Source: Prauserella rugosa
GTDB lineage: Bacteria > Actinomycetota > Actinomycetes > Mycobacteriales > Pseudonocardiaceae
DNA: 64,000 nt
Reading direction: 5' to 3'
Assembly (NCBI RefSeq): GCF_000719975.1
Contig: NZ_JOIJ01000007.1
Location: 1 to 64,000, forward strand
The translations under genes and the position numbers were made by a program. Shown piece by piece: positions 7,275 to 15,433 of the stretch. A model generated the notes under the pieces. It did no database searches and had not been told where the DNA came from. It saw nothing but the letters and a program-made list of their open reading frames with translations. Positions within the stretch are counted from its first letter, which is position 1; the number at the start of each line of letters is the position of its first letter.

Positions 7275-8924
7275 TCATCCGCGCAGCTCCCTGCGCAGGA
7301 GCTTCCCGGTGACGGTCTTCGGGAGCTCGTCGCGGACCTCGATCTGCCGGGGGTACTTGTAGGCCGCCATCCGTTCCTTGCAGAACGCGATCAGTTCGTC
7401 CGGATCGGCCGACCGGCCCGGGCGCAGGCTCACGAACGCCTTCACCGTCTCGCCGCGGTAGTCGTCGGGGACGCCGACCACCGCGGCCTCGCGAACCGCG
7501 TCGTGCTCGTACAGCACGTCCTCGACCTCCCGCGGCCACACCTTGTACCCGCCTGCGTTGATCTGGTCCTTCTTGCGATCGACGAGGTAGAACCATCCGT
7601 CGGAGTCCATGTAGCCGACGTCGCCGGTGTGCAGCGCGCCGCCGGGAAGGGCCTTCGCCGTCTCCTCGGGCTTGTTCCAGTAGCCGGGCACCACCTGCGG
7701 TCCCGACGTGACCAGTTCGCCGACCTCGCCCGGCGGCAGGTCGCGGCCGTCGTCGCCCACCACGCGCACGACCGTGTCGAACACCGGAACGCCGACCGAC
7801 AACGCGCCCGACGTCGGGTCGACGGGCGCGTCGGCACCGACGGGCACGGCGTGGGACGGCGACGTCGTCTCCGTCAACCCGTAGACGTTGTAGATGTAGT
7901 GGCCGAACATGTCCTGGAACGCACGCACCGTGCTCGGCGGGATCGGTGCACCGCCCGAATAGACCTTCGTCAGGCTCGCCAGCGCCGACCTCTCGGCGTT
8001 GGGGGCATTCATCAACGCGATGAACACGGTGATCGAACCGGCCGCGAACGTCACCCGCTCGTCGCGGATCGTCTCGATCGTCACCTCGGGGTCGAAGCGG
8101 TACATCAACACCAGCGGAGCCCCGGTGAGCAGCGACAACGCGATGTGCGCGATCAGCCCGGTGATGTGGAACAGCGGTGCCGCGCCGAGCAGCACGTCGT
8201 CGGGCCCGACGCCGATCCAGTCGCGGTAGGTCTGCGCGTTGAACACGACGTTGCGGTGCGTCGTCATCGCGCCCTTCGGCGGTCCGGTCGTGCCGGAGGT
8301 GTAGGTCAGCAGCGCGACGTCGTCCGGGTCGAGCTGCACCTTCGGCGTCGCGGTGCCGCGGAACCGGTCGATGAGTGTCGCCATGTCGACCGTGCCGGCA
8401 CAGTCGATGCGTTCGACACCCGAGAACACCCGTTTGTCGCAGCGCGTCTGGTGTTCGAGTTCCGACGTCGTGATCACCGTGCGCACGTCCGTGCCGGGCA
8501 CCACGTCGGCCGCCACGTCGCGGTACAGCCCCTCGAGACACACCAGCACACTCGCCCCTGAGTCCCGCAGGATCAGGTCGAGCTCGCGGGCCCGGTTCAT
8601 CGGGTTCACCGACACCGCGATGCCTCCCGCCTTCCACGTGCCCAGCTGGGCGATCACGAACTGCGGAACGTTCTGTGCGTAGATGGCCACGCGATCACCG
8701 CGGACGAAGCCGGTGTCGGCAAGGCCCGCGGCGAACGCGTCCGACAGCTCGTCCAGCTCGCGTGCCGTGATGCGGCCGTCGAAGTAACGGACCGCGTCGG
8801 CGTTCGGCCGCGTCGCGACCGTGGCGGCGAACATGTCCACCACGTTGGCGAACTCCGGGGTGATCCCGTGGGGCTTTCCCTGCTGGTACAGCGCGAGCCA
8901 CGGTTTGTCGTCGTAGACGCTCAT
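7275..8924 (-). CDS. Long-chain acyl-CoA ligase (AMP-binding)
   Basis: A 549-residue member of the ANL adenylating superfamily. It activates a carboxylate with ATP to an acyl-AMP and then makes the CoA thioester. The P-loop-like motif LTYTSGTTGPPKGAM, the YGLTET motif, the WFYLVDRKKD hinge and the C-terminal catalytic Lys region PKTVTGKLLRREL are all present. ATG 8924 is preferred over a longer frame because GGAG precedes it and it starts 17 nt after the stop of the upstream cyclase-family gene, so the two form an operon. The substrate is unknown; pairing with a cyclase-family hydrolase suggests an aromatic or other carboxylate catabolic step. Confidence 0.88.
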   Translation of the reverse strand: MSVYDDKPWLALYQQGKPHGITPEFANVVDMFAATVATRPNADAVRYFDGRITARELDELSDAFAAGLADTGFVRGDRVAIYAQNVPQFVIAQLGTWKAGGIAVSVNPMNRARELDLILRDSGASVLVCLEGLYRDVAADVVPGTDVRTVITTSELEHQTRCDKRVFSGVERIDCAGTVDMATLIDRFRGTATPKVQLDPDDVALLTYTSGTTGPPKGAMTTHRNVVFNAQTYRDWIGVGPDDVLLGAAPLFHITGLIAHIALSLLTGAPLVLMYRFDPEVTIETIRDERVTFAAGSITVFIALMNAPNAERSALASLTKVYSGGAPIPPSTVRAFQDMFGHYIYNVYGLTETTSPSHAVPVGADAPVDPTSGALSVGVPVFDTVVRVVGDDGRDLPPGEVGELVTSGPQVVPGYWNKPEETAKALPGGALHTGDVGYMDSDGWFYLVDRKKDQINAGGYKVWPREVEDVLYEHDAVREAAVVGVPDDYRGETVKAFVSLRPGRSADPDELIAFCKERMAAYKYPRQIEVRDELPKTVTGKLLRRELRG

Positions 8925-8941
8925 GTTCGCCGCTCCATGCA

Positions 8942-9907
8942 TCAGCGGATCGCGATCGGATTGACCGGCGAGCCCGTCCCCTGAACCACCTTCAGCGGTG
9001 CGGCCGCGTACAGGAACGTCCATCGGCCGTCGCGGGCACAGGCCTCGGCGAGGTCGTCGAGCCAGATCACCTCGCTCAGCGTCACGCCGAGATTGCGCAT
9101 CAGCGCGCAGTGCAGTGGAAGCGCGACGCCGGTTTCGGGTTCCTTCGTGACCTCGTTGGCGATCGTGTCCGTGACGAGATTCGGGATCTCGGTGTCGCGG
9201 AACCATTCCACGAGTTCCCGCGAATACGTCAGACCCGGTTCGTTGAAATCCTGGTAGAACTCCTCGGGAGTCGTTCGATACCAGTAACCGATGAATCCGG
9301 TGCGGATGAGCAGGACGTCGTGTTTCTCGATCGTCACGCCCTGGGCCGCCGCCGCCTCCATCAGGTCGTGGTGGTCGAACGTCTCGCCCTTCTCCAGGTT
9401 GTCCTTGCCCCGGTGGCGGGCCATGTCGATCAGCACACCTCGGCCGACGACGCCCTTCTCGGCGATCGGCAGCACCGACGCCTTGTCGAGTCCGCCCACG
9501 GTGGTTTCGGCGTCGTATCCGTTCCAGATCTTGCCGTCGTACCAGACGTGGCCGAGCGCGTCGTACTGCGACGATCCCTGGAGGAAGATCTTCGCGACGT
9601 CGTCGGCGTAATGGAGTCCGCCGGGGAAATCAGGAGCGTCCTCTTTGCCCGGTCCCCAACTCGACTCGTCGAGAATGTTCTCGCGGTCGATGCTCTCGCG
9701 GCCGGGAAAGACTGGATCGCCCTTCGGATGCCCCATCGGCGTCTGCAGGGTGAACACCTCGCCGGTGCGCACGTGGCGGATCCCCCGCAGAACCTCACCG
9801 GCGTCGAGATAGTTCAAGCAGCCGACTTCGTCGTCCGGCCCCCATTTTCCCCAATTGGTCGGTGTGTCCTCGCCCAAGAGTTCCCGCATGGCAGGCGCTT
9901 CGGTCAT
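8942..9907 (-). CDS. Cyclase family (kynurenine formamidase-like) metal hydrolase
   Basis: A 321-residue protein of the putative cyclase family (Pfam Cyclase type), which includes kynurenine formamidase and isatin hydrolase. The HxGTHxD metal motif is not in its canonical form: the corresponding strand reads SSQYDALGHVWYDGKIWNG (about residue 112), with His and Asp present, followed by DMARHRGKDNLEKGE. The long-form family with this SQFDxLxH-type motif is common in actinobacteria and is annotated as cyclase family protein. It is the first gene of an operon with the downstream acyl-CoA ligase. Confidence 0.8.
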   Translation of the reverse strand: MTEAPAMRELLGEDTPTNWGKWGPDDEVGCLNYLDAGEVLRGIRHVRTGEVFTLQTPMGHPKGDPVFPGRESIDRENILDESSWGPGKEDAPDFPGGLHYADDVAKIFLQGSSQYDALGHVWYDGKIWNGYDAETTVGGLDKASVLPIAEKGVVGRGVLIDMARHRGKDNLEKGETFDHHDLMEAAAAQGVTIEKHDVLLIRTGFIGYWYRTTPEEFYQDFNEPGLTYSRELVEWFRDTEIPNLVTDTIANEVTKEPETGVALPLHCALMRNLGVTLSEVIWLDDLAEACARDGRWTFLYAAAPLKVVQGTGSPVNPIAIR

Positions 9908-10092
9908 CGGTCAGCTCCTTTGCTGCCGTCGGCTCCGCGGGCTGATAGTGCGGTCGGAGGTGATCGCGTGTCAAGGTTGGCCACCACGACGAGGACCCGA
10001 GCATTCTTCCCACGGTTGAGCCGTTTTGCGCCATGTGAGGGAGTGGAATCGTCGGCCCGTGGTCGTCGGAATTCAAGTCCGTAATGCGTGCG

Positions 10093-10185
10093 CGTGTTGC
10101 GCCCTCAGGGTCGCGTGTTGCGCTTCCAGGGTCGCGTGTTGCGTTCCTGGGGTCGCGTGTTGCGGATCCAGGGACGCGTGTTGCG
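10093..10185 (-). repeat. Array 1 of the 21-bp-spaced CGCAACACG element (5 units)
   Basis: Five perfect copies of CGTGTTGCG (CGCAACACG on the minus strand) start at 10093, 10114, 10135, 10156 and 10177, exactly 21 bp apart. The 12-bp spacers vary but keep a CCAGGG/CTGGGG-like centre. The array sits 31 bp beyond the stop of the minus-strand GNAT gene, between two codirectional genes. Confidence 0.95.
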
Positions 10186-10216
10186 TCCTTGGGGTCCGAA
10201 GGTGCCGTGCCCCAAC

Positions 10217-10675
10217 TCAGAGCTTGACCTGGAGCAGCCGTGGGGATACGGCGAAGCCGCGTCTCTCATACGCCGTGACCGCGCGCTTGCTGGAATGCAC
10301 CGTCACCCACTCGAGGCCGAGTTCGTCGGCCAGTTCGAGCGCGGCGGCGATCATGCGGTCCCCGTGCCCGGACGCCCGGTGTTCGGGCACGACGTACACG
10401 CACTGCAGGTCTCCGACGGCACGTCCGGTCGAAAGTGGTGACGGCACGCGGGGTTGGATCGCCAACCAGGTCATACCGATGACGTCGTCGCCACGCAGCA
10501 TGACGAGCGGTCGGTGACCCTGCGCGTGCGCCCGCGCCCACGTCACGAACGAGTCGACGAACTCACCTCGTCCGATCGAGGGCCGGTCGCCGCGGTCGAC
10601 CACCCAGCGCCACCGCATATCGGCCAACAGCGGAAGTTCGTCGTCGCGGGCGCCGCGGATCACAATGTCGTCCAT
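10217..10675 (-). CDS. GNAT family N-acetyltransferase
   Basis: A 152-residue GNAT domain protein. The acetyl-CoA binding segment VYVVPEHRASGHGDRMIAAALELADELG (about residues 91-118) contains the R/Q-x-x-G-x-G/A pattern (RASGHG), followed by the family beta-strand WVTVHSSKRAVTAYERRGF. ATG 10675 (MDDIVIRGARDDE) is chosen over an upstream ATG because the GNAT fold begins there and GGAG lies upstream. The substrate is unknown. Both flanks carry CGCAACACG arrays pointing outward. Confidence 0.8.
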   Translation of the reverse strand: MDDIVIRGARDDELPLLADMRWRWVVDRGDRPSIGRGEFVDSFVTWARAHAQGHRPLVMLRGDDVIGMTWLAIQPRVPSPLSTGRAVGDLQCVYVVPEHRASGHGDRMIAAALELADELGLEWVTVHSSKRAVTAYERRGFAVSPRLLQVKL

Positions 10676-10854
10676 ACTCGGAATTCTCCAGCAGGCGGCC
10701 GGATGTGGGAGGCGATTGCCTGGCACGAGCGGCACGTCGACCTGCTCGGCAGGAAAGAACTCGATGTGGGTTTCCGCGTGATCGTGGCCCGCTGATACGG
10801 GACCGGCGCTACGGCGAGACGGCTACGCGAGGTGCTGACACGCGCACCTGGGAA

Positions 10855-10905
10855 CGCAACACGCGTCCCTGGATCCGCAACACGGGCTCCTGGGGGCGCA
10901 ACACG
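10855..10905 (+). repeat. Array 2 of the 21-bp-spaced CGCAACACG element (3 units)
   Basis: Perfect cores start at 10855, 10876 and 10897, exactly 21 bp apart. A degenerate in-phase copy (GCTGACACG) is seen at 10834. The array ends 18 bp from the stop of the minus-strand gene that ends at 10923, and it is in the opposite orientation to array 1. Confidence 0.92.
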
Positions 10906-10922
10906 GGCCTACCACACGCGCC

Positions 10923-11714
10923 TCACGGTGGCAGGAAGCGTTTCGCCAGACCCGGCGCCAGCCACGGCCTGCGCCCGGAGGCGACGACCTTGCCGGTGAG
11001 CGCGGCTCGCGCGGCGCTGCCGCGTCCGTAGACGAGCAGCAGCCACGTCGCGGGGTCGGCGGTGATGCGCACGTCCGGCCGTCCGCTCTCGCCGATGGTC
11101 AACGCGCCGTTGCGGAAGGCGTAGATCTGCATCGGGCCCCGCCGCAGCCGGACGTGGTAGGTCGCGGTGTGCCCCGAGGCACGCGCGGGGTCGAGCCAGC
11201 CGGGCATGATCTGGTGCATCCCGGTGAGCACCATCGGCACGTACTCCCGCTCGATGGGCCAGCGTCTGCCGAGCGTGCGGGCGATGTCGTAGCCGTGGAC
11301 GAGGAACTCGCCGATGAGTGTCCCCAGTGCACGGTCGACCCGGATCCGCTGGTCGCCGTCGAACATCATGTGTGCGCCGGGACCGAGTTCGGTGATCGTG
11401 GCCAGGAAGTCCTCGAGACCGGCGTGCAGGATCGTGGCGAGGCTGCGCAGGTCGCGGGTCGGAAGGGTGGCGACCTGTTCGGCGTTGAACTCGGGGAGAT
11501 CCGCCGCGCGCGTGGGCCAGGTGCCGTGGCCGCGGGCGAGGTCGCGGTACCGCGCGGGTTCCATCGCCACGTGTCCGAAGACGTCCGTGATGGACCACGG
11601 CGGCGTGGCCGGCACGGCCAGGGTGGGATCGACCGTCGACAGCACGAGTTCGACCAACTGGTCGGCCGCCGCCCGCGCCGCGGCGGGTGTCGGTTCGACG
11701 GTGACTTCGGGCAT
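10923..11714 (-). CDS. Maleylpyruvate isomerase-family mycothiol-dependent enzyme (DinB fold)
   Basis: A 263-residue protein with an N-terminal mycothiol-dependent DinB-like four-helix domain (RAAADQLVELVLSTVDP; the metal-site His in DVFGHVAMEPARYRD, about residue 48; FLVHGYDIARTLGRRW, about residue 135) and a C-terminal SCP2-like sterol-carrier domain (about 175-263, MQIYAFRNGALTIGESGRPDVRITADPATWL in sequence order). This two-domain build is the standard actinobacterial maleylpyruvate isomerase-like family; the real substrate is usually unknown. ATG 11714 fits the domain start. Its promoter region is shared with the divergent DinB-family gene at 11869. Confidence 0.8.
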   Translation of the reverse strand: MPEVTVEPTPAAARAAADQLVELVLSTVDPTLAVPATPPWSITDVFGHVAMEPARYRDLARGHGTWPTRAADLPEFNAEQVATLPTRDLRSLATILHAGLEDFLATITELGPGAHMMFDGDQRIRVDRALGTLIGEFLVHGYDIARTLGRRWPIEREYVPMVLTGMHQIMPGWLDPARASGHTATYHVRLRRGPMQIYAFRNGALTIGESGRPDVRITADPATWLLLVYGRGSAARAALTGKVVASGRRPWLAPGLAKRFLPP

Positions 11715-11868
11715 GCGGCGGCTCCGGCTGGGGACGGCGTCGTGACCTCGCGGGAACCGTATCCCGGACGTTCGGCCTCCGGCCACGTCGACGCGGCTGT
11801 TCGGGCGACAACGTCGGTGGCGGCGGCTACGCTGCGCCTTTTCCACGCCGGGACGATTCGGAGCGCAC

Positions 11869-12408
11869 ATGTCTGATGTGGACGAACAGGGCAGAACGGA
11901 ACCACCGCTCGAAGGCGGCGAGGAGGACCAGCTCCTGGGGTTCCTCGACTATCAGCGCCAGACGCTCGAATGGAAGTGCTCCCGGCTGGGTCCCGATGCG
12001 CTGCGCGCGACGACGTCCGCCTCGGCCATGACGCTGGGCGGGCTGCTCAAGCACCTGTCGTTCGTCGAGAACCACTGGTTCGCGCGGCGGCTGCACGGCC
12101 TGCCCGCCGAGCCGCCGTGGGACGCGGTCGACTGGGCGCGCGATCCCGACTGGGAGTGGCGGACCGCCGCGGACGACACCCCCGAGGAGCTGTTCGCGCT
12201 GTGGCGCGACACGGTCGTCGCGTCGAGGAGGCTGACGGCCGAGGCGATCGCCGAGGGCGGTCTCGAGCGCATGGCCGACGCGCCGTGGCCGGACGGGCGG
12301 GCGCCGAACCTGCGGTGGATCGTGCTGCACATGATCGAGGAGTACGCGCGGCACAACGGGCATGCCGATCTGCTGCGCGAGTCGATCGACGGGGAGACCG
12401 GCGAGTGA
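11869..12408 (+). CDS. DinB family protein (DUF664)
   Basis: A 179-residue DUF664/DinB-fold protein: LLGFLDYQRQTLEWKCSRLG at the start, the metal His in TLGGLLKHLSFVENHWFARRL (about residue 60), and the second and third ligands in LRWIVLHMIEEYARHNGHADLLRE (about residue 150). Members are thought to be thiol-dependent (mycothiol in actinobacteria) transferases or detoxification enzymes. The stop overlaps the start of the VOC gene by 4 nt (GTGA), giving translational coupling. A TACGCT -10-like box lies upstream. Confidence 0.85.
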   Translation: MSDVDEQGRTEPPLEGGEEDQLLGFLDYQRQTLEWKCSRLGPDALRATTSASAMTLGGLLKHLSFVENHWFARRLHGLPAEPPWDAVDWARDPDWEWRTAADDTPEELFALWRDTVVASRRLTAEAIAEGGLERMADAPWPDGRAPNLRWIVLHMIEEYARHNGHADLLRESIDGETGE

Positions 12409-12839
12409 CCCGCGGCGTGCTGCATCACCTGGAACTGTGGGTCGACGCCCTGGACGTGGCCGAGCGGGAGTGGGGCTGGCTGCTCGGCGAGCTCGGTTAC
12501 GAATGCGCGGACCTCTGGCGCGCCGGGCAGAGCTGGCGGCACCCGGAGGCCGGATACGTGGTGCTGGAGGCGGGGCCCGATCGCCGAGCAGGCGGCCACG
12601 ACCGGATGCGCGCCGGGCTCAACCACGTCGCGTTGTGGGCGGGCACCCGAGCGGACGTCGATCGGCTCGCGGCGGAGGCGCCCGGGCACGGCTGGCGACT
12701 TCTGTTCGCCGATCGGCACCCGTACGCGGGCGGCCCGCACCACTACGCGGCATTCGTCGAGAACAGCGAGGGATTCGAGGTCGAACTCGTCGCAGGTCCG
12801 GAGGCTGCGCATGCCGACATTACTCCCCCAATTGGGTGA
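12405..12839 (+). CDS. VOC family (glyoxalase/bleomycin-resistance-like) protein
   Basis: A 144-residue single VOC protein starting at GTG 12405. LHHLELWVDALDVAEREW is the first beta-alpha-beta motif with its metal His, and LNHVALWAGTRADVDRLAAEA is the second. The final strand holds HHYAAFVENSEGFEVELVA with a conserved Glu. VOC proteins bind a divalent metal and act on small electrophiles or sequester drugs. Coupling with the DUF664 gene suggests a shared detoxification role; the substrate is unknown. Confidence 0.85.
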   Translation: MTRGVLHHLELWVDALDVAEREWGWLLGELGYECADLWRAGQSWRHPEAGYVVLEAGPDRRAGGHDRMRAGLNHVALWAGTRADVDRLAAEAPGHGWRLLFADRHPYAGGPHHYAAFVENSEGFEVELVAGPEAAHADITPPIG

Positions 12840-12887
12840 GTTCGAACGTCGGGCGTCATCGCGGGCGCACTGAGCCGTTCCCTCTAC

Positions 12888-13024
12888 GTGCGGTCCCCTC
12901 CCTCCCCCAGAGGGGCCCGCACGCGCCGGCCCTTGGACCCCCAGCGAGGGCCGGCGCCCCAAACCTCTCCCGTCCCCAGGAACCCCGGGGCGCCGTGAAC
13001 GACACCGGCGCCCCGGGTTTTTTC
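12888..13024 (+). ncRNA. Probable 6C small RNA
   Basis: Two strong hairpins and a terminator follow each other in a gene-free stretch. Hairpin 1 (12888-12922) has a CCTCCCCCA loop; hairpin 2 (12923-12957) has an 11-bp perfect stem and a loop containing GGACCCCCAGCG. A terminator hairpin (12981-13023) with a 14-bp stem and a run of six T ends it. Paired C-rich-loop hairpins are the definition of the actinobacterial 6C RNA, which pairs its C-runs with G-rich ribosome sites. The C-runs here are five uninterrupted Cs, so the match is strong but not textbook. The 5' end is not determined. Confidence 0.72.
12981..13023 (+). terminator. Rho-independent terminator of the 6C-like RNA
   Basis: A long GC stem (AACCCCGGGGCGCCG side pairing with CGGCGCCCCGGG) with a 9-nt loop is followed directly by TTTTTT. 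This is one of the clearest intrinsic terminators in the window. Confidence 0.85.
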
Positions 13025-13342
13025 GTGCCCGCGCCCGGCCGGGGCGCTTCCGCGGAGTCGATCGTTGCGGCGGAGCGTGACCACCCCGGTACGATGCGTC
13101 GATGAACACGGCCGGTAAGTGATCATCGAGGTACATGTCACAGTCAGTCACGCCGGCGCTGGTGCTCGATGTGCGCGGGGACGAAATCGCAGGTAGTGGT
13201 GTCAAGTCGAACGTGTTCGACGGCCGCCGAGGGCGCTCGCAGGGGCTAGTCTTCCCGTTCGTGACCACTATCCTGGCGGGCAAAGGTGCGCCGGGAAGTC
13301 TGGTCGGCAATGGCCCTGACCGCTGCCTTCCCTGGAGTGTGA

Positions 13343-14656
13343 ATGTCGCAATCGTCTTCCCACGACTACGAGACGTTCGGTCGCGGGTCGTGGTCGGAGA
13401 CTCGCCGAATCGGGGACATCCTTCGCAAGGAGACCGTCGGCGGAACTCTGCTGATCATCGGCGCGGTGCTCGCGCTCATCTGGGCGAATTCGCCGTGGTC
13501 GGAGTCGTACCAGTCGCTGGTGTCGTTCAAGTTCGGCCCGGAGTCGCTGCATCTCGATCTGACCGTCGCCCACTGGGCCTCGGACGGCCTGCTGGCCATC
13601 TTCTTCTTCGTCGTCGGACTCGAACTCAAACGGGAGTTCGTCGCCGGCGATCTGCGTGACATCCGCAAGGCCATGGTCCCGGTAGTCGCCGCGGTCGGCG
13701 GTGTCGTCGTCCCGGCCCTGATCTACGTCGCCTTCAACCTCGGGGGCGCGGTTGGCGGCTGGGCGATCCCGACCGCCACCGACATCGCGTTTGCCGTGGC
13801 GATCCTGGCCGTGGCGGGGCCTTTTCTGCCGTCCGCGCTGCGCATGTTCCTGCTGACGCTGGCCGTTGTCGACGACCTCATCGCGATCCTGATCATCGCG
13901 CTGTTTTTCACCGACGAGCTCGCGGTCGTCCCGCTCGTGACGGCCCTGATCCCGCTGGGCATCTTCACGTTCCTGGTGCAGAAACGCATCCGGTCGTGGT
14001 GGTTGCTCCTGCCGCTCGCCGCCGTGACGTGGGCCCTGGTGCACGCCTCGGGCGTGCACGCCACGATCGCCGGTGTCGCGCTCGGCATGGTGGTACCGGT
14101 GCTGCGCAGCGAGAAGGCGGGCGGTAAGGACGCCGGACCCGGTCTCGCGGAACACTTCGAGCATCGGTTCCGCCCGATCTCGGCAGGGATCGCGGTTCCC
14201 GTGTTCGCGTTCATGGCGGCTGGCGTGACCGTCGGCGGCTTCTCCGGGCTCGTTGAGTCGTGGCAGGAGCCCGTGTCGCTCGGCGTCATGGTCGGGCTCG
14301 TCGTCGGAAAGACCGTCGGCATCGTCGGTGCGACCTGGTTGATCACGAGGCTCACCGGAGGCCGCATGGCCGAAGGGATCGCGTGGATCGACGCTGTGGG
14401 TGTCGCCATGCTCGGCGGGATCGGGTTCACGGTGAGCCTGCTGATCGGTGAACTCGCGTTCGGTGTCGGAACGCCCGAGGACGACCACGTGCGCATCGCG
14501 ATCCTGTCCGGATCGCTGCTCGCGGCGCTGCTCGGCACGGCGGTGCTGAGGACCCGTAACCGGGTTTACAAGCGGCTCTACGAAGAGGAGAACCGCGACG
14601 AGGACGCCGACGGCGTGCCGGACGTCTACCAGACGAAGGGCGACGACACCGCGTAA
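13343..14656 (+). CDS. nhaA: Na+/H+ antiporter NhaA
   Basis: A 437-residue NhaA antiporter that expels Na+ (or Li+) in exchange for H+ across the plasma membrane. Landmarks are [20 protein letters not shown] (first helix), [23 protein letters not shown], the [12 protein letters not shown] crossing segment, and the catalytic Asp pair in [12 protein letters not shown] (about residue 176). The charged C-terminal tail ([15 protein letters not shown], about 415-437) is longer than in E. coli NhaA, as in many actinobacteria. It forms a single-gene unit with its own terminator. Confidence 0.95.
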   Translation: MSQSSSHDYETFGRGSWSETRRIGDILRKETVGGTLLIIGAVLALIWANSPWSESYQSLVSFKFGPESLHLDLTVAHWASDGLLAIFFFVVGLELKREFVAGDLRDIRKAMVPVVAAVGGVVVPALIYVAFNLGGAVGGWAIPTATDIAFAVAILAVAGPFLPSALRMFLLTLAVVDDLIAILIIALFFTDELAVVPLVTALIPLGIFTFLVQKRIRSWWLLLPLAAVTWALVHASGVHATIAGVALGMVVPVLRSEKAGGKDAGPGLAEHFEHRFRPISAGIAVPVFAFMAAGVTVGGFSGLVESWQEPVSLGVMVGLVVGKTVGIVGATWLITRLTGGRMAEGIAWIDAVGVAMLGGIGFTVSLLIGELAFGVGTPEDDHVRIAILSGSLLAALLGTAVLRTRNRVYKRLYEEENRDEDADGVPDVYQTKGDDTA

Positions 14657-14684
14657 GCGCGACGAGTCCGCGTGATGTGAACCG

Positions 14685-14722
14685 ACGCGGCGGCGGTGCG
14701 GATCATCGCACCGCCGCCGCGT
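14685..14722 (+). terminator. Terminator after nhaA
   Basis: A perfect 16-bp stem (ACGCGGCGGCGGTGCG and complement) with a GATCAT loop, 29 bp after the nhaA stop. Only a short T pair follows. Confidence 0.7.
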
Positions 14723-14749
14723 TCGTGTGCACGGGGGCACACTGGGGGC

Positions 14750-15433
14750 GTGACGAGCGACAACGCCCGATGGCAGCGCTACTGGGACAAGCATTCCGGC
14801 GACTACGACCGGCAGATGGCGCTCTGGGAACGCAGGCTGTTCGCCGACTCGCGGGCCTGGGCGGCCTCGCGTGCCCGCGGAGAGGTGGTCGAGGTAGCCG
14901 TCGGTACCGGCCTCAACCTGCCGTGGTACCCGCACGGAACCCGGTTGACGGGTGTCGACATCTCCGCGGGCATGTTGGAACGGGCACGTACCCGGGCCGC
15001 CGAGCTGGGCACGGCCGTCGAGCTGCGCCAGGCCGGTGCGGACGACCTGCCGTTCGCCGACGCCTCGTTCGACACGGCCGTGTGCACGTTCGGGCTGTGC
15101 GCGATCCCCGACGAGGACGCCGCGCTCGGTGAGATGGCCAGGGTGCTGCGTCCTGGCGGCAGGCTGGTGCTGGTCGACCACGTCGCGGCGACGTCCCGGT
15201 TCGTGCGGCTGGCGCAACGTCTACTCGAGGCCGTGACGGTCCGCCAGGCCGGTGAGCACTTTCTGCGCAGGCCGTACGAGCGGCTCGGTGGCCACGGGTT
15301 CGAGGTCGTCGAACACGAGCGGTTCGGCTTCGCGGGTGTGGTGGAACGCCTCGTCGCGGTGACGCCGGACCGGTCCGCCGCCTCGGAGACGTCAGAGACG
15401 TCAGAGACGTCACCAACCGGCCAGCAGGGGTAA
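14750..15433 (+). CDS. Class I SAM-dependent methyltransferase (UbiE/MenG-like)
   Basis: A 227-residue methyltransferase. Motif I is VVEVAVGTGLNLPWYP (about residue 46), followed by LTGVDISAGMLERAR and motif II/III LPFADASFDTAVCTFGLCAIPDEDAALGEMARVLRPGGRLVLVDH in sequence order. This is the layout of ubiquinone/menaquinone- or arsenite-type small-molecule methyltransferases. The GTG at 14750 has no ribosome site but lies 6 nt after a CACACT -10-like hexamer, which suggests a leaderless transcript. The C-terminus carries a TSE tripeptide repeat. The last 24 bp overlap the convergent neighbour. Confidence 0.8.
   Translation: MTSDNARWQRYWDKHSGDYDRQMALWERRLFADSRAWAASRARGEVVEVAVGTGLNLPWYPHGTRLTGVDISAGMLERARTRAAELGTAVELRQAGADDLPFADASFDTAVCTFGLCAIPDEDAALGEMARVLRPGGRLVLVDHVAATSRFVRLAQRLLEAVTVRQAGEHFLRRPYERLGGHGFEVVEHERFGFAGVVERLVAVTPDRSAASETSETSETSPTGQQG
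15386..15412. repeat. 9-bp tandem repeat at a convergent gene overlap
   Basis: Three copies of GAGACGTCA, each containing the palindrome GACGTC, encode the ETSETSETS tail of the methyltransferase and reach into the stop of the opposite gene at 15410. Confidence 0.85.

Noticed and set aside
13135..13659. An open frame starting MSQSVTPALVLDV before and inside nhaA
   Set aside because: It overlaps nhaA in another frame, has no domain and no ribosome site. The region is the nhaA promoter.
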